Source: JAUVXE01 sp964349355
Lineage (GTDB): Bacteria > Actinomycetota > Coriobacteriia > Anaerosomatales > SLCP01
Direction of reading: 5' to 3'
Assembly (NCBI GenBank): GCA_964349355.1
Contig: CAYGFZ010000030.1
Span: forward strand, 1 to 26,170
Length of the DNA: 26,170 nucleotides
Position 1 is the first letter of the stretch; every line of letters begins with the position of its first letter. The notes beneath the pieces are model-generated. The model saw only the letters and a list, made by a program, of their open reading frames with translations. It was not told the origin of the DNA and searched no databases. The position numbers and the translations under genes are program-made. This document shows, in pieces, positions 9,472-23,991 of this stretch.

Positions 9472-9656
9472 AGAAGACCCTGCTTTCGCTCGCACTTTGC
9501 TGCGCGCTCCTATTCGCCCTCGCCGGCTGTGGTTCTGGCCAGGAGGAGGATGCGGTCGAGGATTCTGCACCGACAGAAAGTACTGAGTCAGTCCAGGTCG
9601 ACGAGAGTCTCCCGGGGAAGGACCGCGGCGTTTCTCTTAAGTTCTTCACGTGTTAA
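9468..9656 (+). CDS. Small predicted lipoprotein, possibly truncated
   Basis: A textbook lipoprotein signal, MKKTLLSLALCCALLFALAG followed by C21 (lipobox LAGC), is followed by an acidic Ser/Thr/Glu-rich tether (SGQEEDAVEDSAPTESTESV) and only about 20 more residues. Sixty-two residues is short for a functional lipoprotein, and the end (RGVSLKFFTC) is unlike the preceding composition, so the original C-terminal domain may be lost. The ATG overlaps the preceding membrane-protein stop. Confidence 0.6.
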   Translation: MKKTLLSLALCCALLFALAGCGSGQEEDAVEDSAPTESTESVQVDESLPGKDRGVSLKFFTC

Positions 9657-9943
9657 TGCGCCATGAGACGCTCATCAGTGAGGTGCGCGTCAGCCAAGGT
9701 GTCCTCAACCGGCTGGCTGCGTCAGCACTCACTGATGTTGACCTCGAGACCATCCGCGAAGCGAGGTCGAAGTCGGGGCACCACTGGAGAGACTATCTAC
9801 TGCCCCAGCATATAGGCCTCAATCTGTGGTCCGAGTTCCCACTCGCCATTCCCTATGCAATCATCGATGAGCGTATCACCGACCTGGCCCTGTCCTTCTG
9901 GCCTGCGTGCCGTACGCGAGGGAGTCTGGCCGCCGGTGCTTGA
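9656..9943 (+). CDS. Hypothetical protein, probable gene fragment
   Basis: The frame starts at an ATG overlapping the lipoprotein stop (TAATG); GTG 9650 is an alternative. It encodes about 95 residues, including LISEVRVSQGVLNRLAASAL, ETIREARSKSGHHWRDYLL and WSEFPLAIPYAIIDERITDL. It is not recognised. It has no signal peptide or obvious membrane helix and no clear Shine-Dalgarno. The last 14 residues (WPACRTRGSLAAGA) look like an out-of-frame tail, so this may be the remnant of a longer gene. Confidence 0.35.
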   Translation: MRHETLISEVRVSQGVLNRLAASALTDVDLETIREARSKSGHHWRDYLLPQHIGLNLWSEFPLAIPYAIIDERITDLALSFWPACRTRGSLAAGA

Positions 9944-9944
9944 A

Positions 9945-9959
9945 GGTGGCTCAGCCACC
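9945..9959. terminator. Short hairpin between convergent genes
   Basis: GGTGGC, loop TCA, GCCACC forms a perfect 6-bp stem between the plus-strand frame ending at 9943 and the minus-strand DUF368 gene ending at 9967. Position suggests a bidirectional terminator. The T tracts are poor. Confidence 0.4.
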
Positions 9960-9966
9960 GGCAGCT

Positions 9967-10881
9967 TTACGCTTGTACGTCGAGCTTGTCGTTCGCTCGA
10001 TCCTTTGCGCCAAGCCTTCCGAACAAGTACGCGGTGCCAACTCCCGCCGCGAGCGCAGCCACACCTAACGCAAGCGATGTGTCCAGCGTGATGCCTTGGC
10101 CGATGACGACGCCGTATCCCACCGCAACCGCCGACACAAGTCCCACAACCACAATGTACATCTGCTGGTGGAAGTCACGGAACAGGCGCTCCATGAAGCG
10201 AGCACCCACGAACAGACCGAATACCCCACCCAGCACCAGTGGCGCGAGGATAGCGATCTGCACGGTTCCGATCGCCTTCATCACCGGCTCATACACGCCG
10301 AGCACGACGAGCATAAGCGAGCCCCCCACGCCAGGAATTAGCATCGTCGCTACGGAGACGAATCCGACAAACACCAGGTAGAGGAGGTACAGAGGTGCCG
10401 TTTCGGCGGCAGAGCCCCCCGTGGATCCCTCAGCCTGGATCGCCAAGATGACGAGCGGCAGCATCACGATAAACGCCGTCACGCCCGATGCCCAAGACGA
10501 GCGCTTGATCGTCCGCTCGTGTCGCCGAGCGTCCCCGATGATAGACGGAACAGAGCCAAGGATGAGTCCGATGACGAGCAGTGTCGTTTGGAAGTTGTAG
10601 CGCTCCAGCGCCTCTGAAAGCAGCCGCGCGGAGAGGATAACGGAGGGCAGTAGACCCAGCGCCAGCATCATGAAGAGCCGAAGATTTCCCTTGATGTCCT
10701 CCATGAAGTGCGCGATGCCGAGAATAATGTCGTCGTACACACCAAGGACCATCGCCACCCATGATCCGCTCACACCAGGCAGCACCTGCGCGATGCCCAC
10801 GACAGCTCCGGTGAACGCCAGTTTCGCCCAGTGGACGGTAGAGGTGGGCCGCGGGTTTTCTTGTTGGGTGCTGCTTGCCAC
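9967..10881 (-). CDS. DUF368-family membrane protein (PopT-like)
   Basis: This 304-residue multi-pass membrane protein has two internally repeated motifs, each with a PGVxG loop followed by LGVY: PGVSG at residues 35-39 and PGVGG at 183-187. This double motif identifies the DUF368 family, members of which (PopT) have been implicated in returning undecaprenyl phosphate across the membrane for cell-wall synthesis. The frame extends upstream to 10956, but GTG 10881 is preferred because AGGAG (10889-10893) lies 7 bases before it. The reading frame is intact, unlike its neighbours, suggesting selection. Confidence 0.85.
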   Translation of the reverse strand: MASSTQQENPRPTSTVHWAKLAFTGAVVGIAQVLPGVSGSWVAMVLGVYDDIILGIAHFMEDIKGNLRLFMMLALGLLPSVILSARLLSEALERYNFQTTLLVIGLILGSVPSIIGDARRHERTIKRSSWASGVTAFIVMLPLVILAIQAEGSTGGSAAETAPLYLLYLVFVGFVSVATMLIPGVGGSLMLVVLGVYEPVMKAIGTVQIAILAPLVLGGVFGLFVGARFMERLFRDFHQQMYIVVVGLVSAVAVGYGVVIGQGITLDTSLALGVAALAAGVGTAYLFGRLGAKDRANDKLDVQA

Positions 10882-11001
10882 AGAACTGCTCCTAAAAACC
10901 GGGCTCGTCCGCTCCGATTTCCGCAACGGGCTCATCGTGCCGCTGTCCGCGACCACTCAATGCCGAGGGTGCGCAGTCCATTTATGATAGAGGAACGCCG
11001 A

Positions 11002-11027
11002 GGGAACGACCGAACGTTCTTGTTCCC
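11002..11027. repeat. Inverted repeat upstream of the DUF368 gene
   Basis: GGGAAC (11002-11007) and GTTCCC (11022-11027) pair around an inner palindrome GAACGTTC (11012-11019). It lies between the end of the ABC permease pseudogene and the DUF368 start, both minus strand. It could be a terminator of the former or an operator of the latter; sequence alone does not decide. Confidence 0.4.
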
Positions 11028-11044
11028 GAGCAAGCCTGCACTAC

Positions 11045-12639
11045 TCAGCTCATGTCCCTGCGCCTCAACCCCACGAAGCCGATGAGGAACAGCGCCGCAG
11101 CGATCGCAGTCATCACGAGCAGCGGTGCGGCGGCGAACTCCTCGGCAGGCATCCGGGGGACGTGCGTGAATGGGTTGATGTCGTTGGTCCACTCAGGCAG
11201 GCCGAGCAGCGGCCCGATCATCGCGACGACCACGACCCATGCGAACGCCGCCCACACGAGCGCGAACGTATGCCGCGCGACGCCGAGCAGCGCAACCCCG
11301 AGGGACACCAGCAGCCAGACGGCGGGCGCTTAGATTAGCATGCCGAGAACCACAGGCCAGAACTGCGACGCGTCACCGATCGCCAACGCGTACGAAGCGC
11401 CCGCGCCCACGCCGGCCGCCGCGAGCACGATGGCGTTACCGATCAGCGCCGCAGCCACGTGGCTTCCCGCCCACCGGTACCGGCTCACCGAGCCGGCGAG
11501 TATCGCCTCCGCGTGGCCGCTCGACTCCTCGTATCGGGCCTGACTCAACGCTTGGAGTGCCTGGCCCGCGGCGGTGATCGCCACGAACACCAGGTAGCCG
11601 GCCAGGAACGTCTCCATGAGTGACGCGCTGCCCATGCCGGCGAAGTACGCGGCGTAGACGTCGAGCGCCTTCATCATCCGCTCGGCCTCGATCACAAGGG
11701 TGCTGAGCATCGCTCCGAACACGAACATGCCGATCGTCCACGCGATGAGAGCGCCGCGCTGAAGCCGGAACGCGAGGCCCAGCGGGCTCCCCAGCAGCGC
11801 CGTCGCGCGTGGGCGGCCCTTGCGGGTGGGTACGATGCCCGCCCCGACGTCACGACGGCCGATCACCATGTACGCCAGCAGCACCAGCGCCGCAGCGAGA
11901 GCGAGCGAGAGCCCGAGCGTCCACCAGCGATCGCCGGCGTGGCCGTATCTCCTGCGCCCAGCCGATAGGCGACAGCCACGTGATCCAGGAGTCGCGGATG
12001 TCACCCATGACACGCACCGAGAACAGGGCGGCGAACACCGCCGTGGCCATACCGGTTGCGGCTCGGCTGTGCTCGGTGAACTGCGCCGCCAGCACTCCCA
12101 CAGCGGCGAACACGATCGCGACCGACGCCATCGACATGCCGAACGCGAAGGACCCAGTCGCACCGTAGTACGCCGCGAATCCTGCTCCGAGCAGCAAGCC
12201 GAGCAGCACCGCCGCGCCTGAAGCCACGAGAAACGCCGCGGTGACCGGCGCATACCGGCCGATGATTCCCGATCGCATCAGCTCCAACCGGCCCTCCTGC
12301 TCCTCGCCGCGCGTGTGCCGCATGACGAGGAAGATGCCCATGAACGCCATCGCGATGATGGTGCTCGCGCTCATCTCGTTGACCGCCGGCAGGACCCAGG
12401 TTGTCGGGCGTGGTGGCCTCCAGCCCGTAACCGGCTCCGGTCAGCGCGATCCCGAACGGGTTGCCCATGAGCAGGTCGTTGCGAACATCGATGGCCTCAT
12501 GTGTCTCGTAGAGCCCGGGAAAGGCCGCCACCGAGGCGACGACGAGCACCGCGATCGAGAAGGCCCACACCGGAATCCTCACTCGGTCGCGCCGTACGAA
12601 TAGCCGCGCCATCGTCCACGTGCCGGTAAATCCGCTCAT
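11045..12639 (-). pseudogene. ABC-2-type exporter permease, multiply disrupted
   Basis: Frames joined end to end cover about 530 codons, the usual length of large antibiotic-exporter-type permeases (TnrB3/COG3559-like). Segment 1 (from MSGFTGTWTMARLFVRRDRV to TTPDNLG) shifts frame near 12395 into segment 2 (EMSASTIIAMAFMGIFLVMR to WLSPIGWAQEI). That shifts again near 11945 into segment 3 (DRWWTLGLSLALAAALVLLA to VVLGMLI). A TAA at 11330-11332 interrupts segment 3, and the same frame continues APAVWLLVSLGVALLGVA to RRRDMS. Tyrosine is plausible at the stop codon (TAC to TAA). The start overlaps the ATPase stop (ATGA), showing the original operon. Confidence 0.85.
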
Positions 12640-13037
12640 CTGGCGACCTCCGTCTCCTCAACGCCGTAGTGGCGCAGGAAGAGCTGCTCGAGCGTGGGGG
12701 GCCGGCTGATGAGCGAGCGGATGCCGAGACCGGACAGATACGCGATGGTGCCGCCGAGATGTTCGCCATCCACATCGAAGTGGGCGCGACCGTTCTCGCG
12801 CGTGATGTCATGGACGCCGGCGCGGCCCACGAGTTCATCGACGGGGCGCTCGGTCTCAACCGTAATCGAGGTGCGCGTGAGATGCCGCAGCTCGTCGAGG
12901 AAGAGCAGATCCGCGTCGCTGGACAGCCCCGCGACTATCGCCACCTTCTGCCGGTTGCCCTTCGAGTACGTGCGAGCCTTCTTCGTGGGGTCGAGGTCGA
13001 AGCGCTCGAGGAGCGTTGCGCGGCGATTCTCGTCAAG
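12636..13037 (-). pseudogene. ABC transporter ATPase remnant with internal deletion
   Basis: The frame, with no start codon, reads NRRATLLERFDLDPTKKART, then YSKGNRQKVAIVAGL (the signature-motif region of this ATPase type) and DADLLFLDE (Walker B). It then continues directly with LRHLTRTSITVETERPV and the usual C-terminal domain to EEETEVAR-like residues. About 70 residues, including the P-T-S-G-L-D D-loop and H-loop, are absent although the frame is kept. The N-terminal Walker A half is missing, with an in-frame TAA at 13038-13040 next to a transposase remnant. It partnered the downstream permease. Confidence 0.85.
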
Positions 13038-13044
13038 TTAAGGC

Positions 13045-13380
13045 TCACAGGACAGCGCACGGGAGCTCAGAAGCGCGTCTAAGAGGTCGTCCATGCCGGC
13101 TGCGACCCGCTGCTTTGCCGCACGCGTAATCCAGACTCGCCCAGACCTTGCGAAGCGGGATCATCACCACAGACGTGTAGATGCGCTTGCGCCCGCGGGT
13201 CTCCGGGCCGCGGCTCTTCTTAGGTTCGCGCCGCAGAGCGCGCGACGCATAGCTCCTCGTCCAGCGTGTGAGCGCGGTCAGTTCATCGAGCGTCACGGCC
13301 TTCTCGGCCTTCGTCGCCTTCTTGTAACGGCGACGCATCTCACGCGTGATCGCCTTCTTCTCTGCCATTGAAAGTGGCAT
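13045..13380 (-). pseudogene. IS transposase N-terminal fragment (integrase-core type, ISNCY-like)
   Basis: The frame starts MPLSMAEKKAITREMRRRYK and continues EKAVTLDELTALTRWTRSYA, then KSRGPETRGRKRIYTSVV and KVWASLDYACGK, the N-terminal HTH half of an rve-type IS transposase. After CGK it shifts frame: the expected VAAGMDDLLDALL is readable in another frame on the same strand. The rest of the gene, including the catalytic domain, is absent, and the sequence joins the truncated ABC ATPase near 13038-13045. The exact IS family is uncertain. Confidence 0.7.
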
Positions 13381-13415
13381 CCCAGTGGCCCTTCGCCGGT
13401 CGATCCGGCGAGTGC

Positions 13416-13480
13416 CGGTTCGAGTACCTTCTTTTATGAGGCATCGAATCGGTTTCGAGTATATTCTTTATGAGGCAACG
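13416..13480. repeat. Two ~31-bp direct repeats at the IS end
   Basis: Copy 1 (13416-13446) and copy 2 (13450-13480) share CGAGTA, then TTCTTT and ATGAGGCA, with a few mismatches and two offsetting single-base gaps, spaced 34 bases start to start. They lie just upstream (minus strand) of the transposase fragment, at the outer edge of the IS remnant. Subterminal transposase-binding sites are the likeliest explanation. Confidence 0.6.
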
Positions 13481-13487
13481 CGAGGGG

Positions 13488-13516
13488 TTGCGCACGCCAC
13501 CTCGTACATGCATACT
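13488..13516 (+). promoter_or_regulatory. Candidate promoter of rplJ-rplL(-rpoBC)
   Basis: TTGCGC (13488-13493), a 17-base spacer and CATACT (13511-13516) lie 37 bases before the L10-type leader. Each box has two departures at most from consensus. It sits just after the IS repeats, so the island may have replaced or retained the native promoter. Confidence 0.4.
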
Positions 13517-13552
13517 GCAGTGCGCACGTGACAATCACACAGTGCAAGAAGA

Positions 13553-13715
13553 TCGCTGCCGAAGACAGCAGGTGCCCGGGCTCCGGGCTTGAAGGGCCGA
13601 ACAGATGAAGGCCCGCCCGCCGAGGTGGAAGCCGGATGTGCAGATACTCTGCGATCCGAATCGAGCATCTGCTCGTGGCCTCCGCTGAGACTCGGCGGGG
13701 GCCACGTTCATTTCT
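13553..13715 (+). ncRNA. L10-type ribosomal protein leader with attenuator-like hairpin
   Basis: CTGCCGAAGACAGCAGGTGC (13556-13575) and GCCGAGGTGG (13618-13627) match, from memory, the conserved core of the L10 leader RNA that binds the L10-L12 complex. Between them are hairpins CCCGG/CCGGG (13575-13579/13583-13587) and GGGCC/GGCCC (13594-13598/13610-13614). Downstream, GTGGCCTCCGC pairs with GCGGGGGCCAC (13675-13685/13695-13705), followed by GTTCATTTCT, like a terminator. The spacing to rplJ (about 90 bases) and the order leader, terminator hairpin, rplJ fit autogenous control by L10. Confidence 0.75.
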
Positions 13716-13806
13716 CCGGGCGCTCATGTCCCGGATTCGTGGCCTACGCGGCGGGAGGAATTCCCGTATCGCGATCAGGGCGCACTGAAGGGAAGGAGGG
13801 AAGCGA

Positions 13807-14334
13807 ATGCCGACGAACGCAAAGACCGATAAGGTCGCCGAGATCAAGGACCGGCTCACCGGGAGCGCGGGAGTGATCATGGCTGATTATCGCGGACTTA
13901 CCGTCAAAGAGATGCAGGAACTGCGCTCGAAGGTCCGTGAGGCCGGTGGCGAGATCAAGATCTACAAGAACACGCTTACGGAGATTGCTGTCCGCGAGCT
14001 CGCCATGCCGAGCATGGATGAGTTCCTGAGCGGGCCGACCGCTTTCGTTTTTGCCGGTGAGGATCCCGTGGCGCCCACCAAGGCGCTCGTGGGATTTGCC
14101 AAGACGCACGAGGCGCTCCAGGTTAAGGGCGGGTTCGTCCAGAACACCGTCGTGGATGCTTCGGCCGTCAAAGCCATCGCCGCACTGCCGTCACGCGAGG
14201 AACTTATTGCGAAGCTCCTCGGTACCATGCTCAATCCGCTCACCAACACCGTTCGGATACTCAACGCGCCGGTGGGTGCGCTTGCACGCGCGATCAACGC
14301 AGTCGCACAGCAGAAAGAGGCAGCTGCCGCTTAA
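13807..14334 (+). CDS. rplJ: 50S ribosomal protein L10
   Basis: L10 (175 residues) anchors L7/L12 dimers on the ribosomal stalk. Hallmarks are VIMADYRGLTVKEMQELRSK, YKNTLTEIAVRE, GPTAFVFAGEDPVAPTKAL and the C-terminal helix that binds L12 (NAPVGALARAINAVAQQKE). GGAAGGAGGGAAGCG before the ATG is a strong ribosome binding site. It is the first gene after the island, preceded by an L10-type leader, and is followed by rplL after 77 bases. Confidence 0.96.
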   Translation: MPTNAKTDKVAEIKDRLTGSAGVIMADYRGLTVKEMQELRSKVREAGGEIKIYKNTLTEIAVRELAMPSMDEFLSGPTAFVFAGEDPVAPTKALVGFAKTHEALQVKGGFVQNTVVDASAVKAIAALPSREELIAKLLGTMLNPLTNTVRILNAPVGALARAINAVAQQKEAAAA

Positions 14335-14360
14335 GGGCACGCAAGCCTGACGGGATAAGC

Positions 14361-14386
14361 AGCGCCCGGGTAGGTTCCCGGACGCT
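14361..14386 (+). promoter_or_regulatory. Hairpin in the rplJ-rplL spacer
   Basis: AGCG-c-CCGGG pairs with CCCGG-a-CGCT around loop TAGGTT, nine base pairs with one mismatch, ending 25 bases before rplL. It is not followed by a T tract, so an mRNA processing or translation-adjusting element is more likely than a terminator. L7/L12 is needed in several copies per ribosome. Confidence 0.5.
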
Positions 14387-14411
14387 CTAAGACGAGAAGG
14401 AGATCACAGAC

Positions 14412-14789
14412 ATGGCTGTCAGCAAAGATGAGGTTCTAGAGTATATCAAGCAGGCGCCGGCGCTCGAGCTGGCCGAGCTCGTCAAGGAGCTCGAGGAGGT
14501 CTTCGGTGTGTCCGCTGCCGCTCCGGTAGCCGTCGCCGTCGCCCCTGCCGCCGGTGAGGCCGCCGCTGAGGAGGTAAAGGACTCCTTCGACGTGGTGCTC
14601 ACGGGTGCTGGCGACAAAAAGATCCAGGTAATCAAGGTTGTGCGTGAGTTGACCTCGCTCGGTCTCAAAGAGGCCAAGGATCTGGTTGATAGCGCACCCA
14701 AGCCCGTTCTCGAGGCTGTGAATCAGGAGAAGGCCGACGAGGCCAAGGCCAAGCTCGAAGAGGCCGGCGCTGCGGTCGAACTCAAGTAG
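14412..14789 (+). CDS. rplL: 50S ribosomal protein L7/L12
   Basis: L7/L12 (125 residues) is the multicopy stalk protein that recruits translational GTPases. The N-terminal dimerisation domain (VLEYIKQAPALELAELVKEL) is followed by an Ala-rich hinge (about 35-56) and the factor-binding domain DKKIQVIKVVRELTSLGLKE then AKDLVDSAPKPVLE. AGAAGGAG lies 7-8 bases before the ATG. Length and domains are normal. Confidence 0.97.
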   Translation: MAVSKDEVLEYIKQAPALELAELVKELEEVFGVSAAAPVAVAVAPAAGEAAAEEVKDSFDVVLTGAGDKKIQVIKVVRELTSLGLKEAKDLVDSAPKPVLEAVNQEKADEAKAKLEEAGAAVELK

Positions 14790-14843
14790 CTACTGTCCAA
14801 CACCGTACTGAAGCGACCGCGTGCGGTCGTGACGATACGTGCT

Positions 14844-14879
14844 GGATGGCCGGGACCGCACGATGCGGCCCGGCCATCC
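14844..14879 (+). promoter_or_regulatory. Long hairpin in the rplL-rpoB spacer (attenuator or processing site)
   Basis: GGATGGCCGGG pairs perfectly with CCCGGCCATCC (14844-14854/14869-14879). Within it CCGCA pairs with TGCGG around loop CGA, separated by a single bulged A, giving 16 pairs. A smaller hairpin (CGACCG/CGGTCG, 14814-14819/14824-14829) precedes it. No immediate T tract follows. In E. coli this spacer holds an attenuator and an RNase III site that set the ratio of ribosomal protein to polymerase synthesis; a similar role is inferred. Confidence 0.65.
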
Positions 14880-14907
14880 GTGCCACGTCGCAAAGGTTTT
14901 TCAAGGA

Positions 14908-14936
14908 TTGACCTTCTGAATCAGTTTGGGTATCCT
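14908..14936 (+). promoter_or_regulatory. Candidate rpoB promoter, upstream
   Basis: TTGACC (14908-14913), a 17-base spacer and TATCCT (14931-14936) lie between the long hairpin and rpoB. The match is good and would allow rpoBC transcription independent of rplJL. Confidence 0.55.
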
Positions 14937-14955
14937 GTTTCTTTGCGACTATACT
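14926..14955 (+). promoter_or_regulatory. Candidate rpoB promoter, overlapping downstream
   Basis: TTGGGT (14926-14931), an 18-base spacer and TATACT (14950-14955) form a second candidate. Its -35 overlaps the -10 of the upstream one, so the two would exclude each other. The -10 is close to consensus and lies 35 bases before the rpoB start. Confidence 0.4.
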
Positions 14956-14989
14956 ACGCCGCCTCTACGCCTGAAGGAGGAATCGCCTG

Positions 14990-18478
<3,489 letters not shown>

Positions 18479-18481
18479 ACC

Positions 18482-22774
<4,293 letters not shown>

Positions 22775-22822
22775 GTACCCAGCGGCACCGGCGATATTTC
22801 GATTCGAGCGGCTTAGATGCGC

Positions 22823-22848
22823 GGGGCGCCCCTAGCGGGCGCCCCTTC
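22823..22848 (+). terminator. Rho-independent terminator of the rplJ-rpoC operon
   Basis: GGGGCGCCC (22823-22831), loop CTAGC, GGGCGCCCC (22837-22845) form a perfect 9-bp GC stem followed by TTC, 49 bases after the rpoC stop and upstream of the rpsL promoter. Confidence 0.85.
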
Positions 22849-22908
22849 GCACGCAGGTCGCCGGGGCGGGTCCGTGAAGGAAGGTAGATACGCCCGGACG
22901 CGTGGCGT

Positions 22909-22937
22909 TTGACAACCTGTGCGCCGATTGGTAGAGT
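22909..22937 (+). promoter_or_regulatory. Sigma-70-type promoter of the str operon
   Basis: TTGACA (22909-22914), a 17-base spacer and TAGAGT (22932-22937) form a near-consensus promoter, leaving an untranslated leader of roughly 90 bases before rpsL. No clear leader structure was identified. Confidence 0.8.
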
Positions 22938-23033
22938 TCCTCCTTGTGACTCTATGCTCGGCGGCGTAGATCTGTCGCGCTGCCGTGTGATGACGTTTGA
23001 AGGTGCACCGAGACCGAGGAAGAAGGAGAGCAC

Positions 23034-23402
23034 GTGCCCACGATCAACCAGCTGGTCCGCAAGGGCCGCCAGGCCAAAGTGGCGAAGAATGCCACCCCGG
23101 CGCTCAAAGGCAATCCCCAGAAGCGCGGGGTCTGTACCCGTGTCTACACGACCACCCCGAAGAAGCCGAACTCGGCGCTGCGCAAGGTGGCACGTGTTCG
23201 CCTGGTGCATGGCATGGAGATCACCGCCTACATCCCCGGCATCGGTCACAATCTTCAGGAACACTCGATCGTGCTGGTGCGTGGCGGCCGTGTCAAAGAC
23301 CTGCCGGGTGTCCGTTACAAGGTCGTTCGCGGCACGTTGGACGCGGCCGGTGTCTCGAACCGTGCACAGGCCCGGTCACGGTATGGCGTCAAGAAGTCCT
23401 AG
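23034..23402 (+). CDS. rpsL: 30S ribosomal protein S12
   Basis: S12 (122 residues) lies at the decoding centre. It starts MPTINQLVRKGRQAK and has TTTPKKPNSALRKVARVRL and GGRVKDLPGVRYKVVRGTLD. The streptomycin-related lysines are wild type (K43 and K88, matching E. coli K42 and K87 in mature numbering), so no resistance change is seen. The start is GTG with AAGGAG upstream. It is the first gene of the str operon. Confidence 0.97.
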   Translation: MPTINQLVRKGRQAKVAKNATPALKGNPQKRGVCTRVYTTTPKKPNSALRKVARVRLVHGMEITAYIPGIGHNLQEHSIVLVRGGRVKDLPGVRYKVVRGTLDAAGVSNRAQARSRYGVKKS

Positions 23403-23475
23403 AGAACCAGTCGAATCGCTGACCTGCTGCACGATGTAGCGGGTTGAGAATGAAGAAGACCAGAGGAGACCGAGA

Positions 23476-23946
23476 ATGCCAAGGCGCGCTGCAGCTGCCC
23501 GTCGGGAGATACAGCCCGATGCGGTATACAACAACCGGCTCGTCACCCAGCTCATCAACAAGGTGCTGTGGGACGGGAAGAAGTCGACCGCCGAGCGTAT
23601 CGTCTACGGCGCGTTCGACATGGTCGAGCAGAAGTCCGGCGTAGATCCGCTTGCGACTTTCAAGAAGGCGATGGACAACGTCCGCCCGACCCTCGAGGTG
23701 CGCCCCAAGCGTGTCGGTGGCGCGACCTACCAGGTGCCGGTGGAAGTGAACTCTCGCCGCTCTACCACACTCGCGATCCGCTGGATCGTCGGCTACTCCC
23801 GTGCAAGGCGTGAGAGGACCATGGCCGAGCGTCTTGCCGGCGAGATCATGGACGCAGCCAACGGCACCGGCTCCTCGGTCAAGAAGCGCGAGGATCTGTT
23901 CAAGATGGCCGAGTCGAACCGCGCTTTCAGCCACTACCGCTGGTAG
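23476..23946 (+). CDS. rpsG: 30S ribosomal protein S7
   Basis: S7 (156 residues) nucleates assembly of the 30S head and in many bacteria regulates the str operon. It starts MPRRAAAARREIQPD and has the signature YNNRLVTQLINKVLWDGKKS, then VGGATYQVPVEVNSRRSTTL and the end ESNRAFSHYRW. AGAGGAG is well placed before the ATG. Length is standard. Confidence 0.97.
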   Translation: MPRRAAAARREIQPDAVYNNRLVTQLINKVLWDGKKSTAERIVYGAFDMVEQKSGVDPLATFKKAMDNVRPTLEVRPKRVGGATYQVPVEVNSRRSTTLAIRWIVGYSRARRERTMAERLAGEIMDAANGTGSSVKKREDLFKMAESNRAFSHYRW

Positions 23947-23991
23947 CACCGCATCTGACTGCTTCGAGAGACGTAAGGACGAATCACCGAT

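Noticed and set aside
13416..13480. Repeats as a CRISPR array or a second tRNA-derived att site
   Set aside because: There are only two copies with 3 bases between them and no spacers. GGTTCGAG resembles a T loop, but no T stem, acceptor strand or CCA follows.
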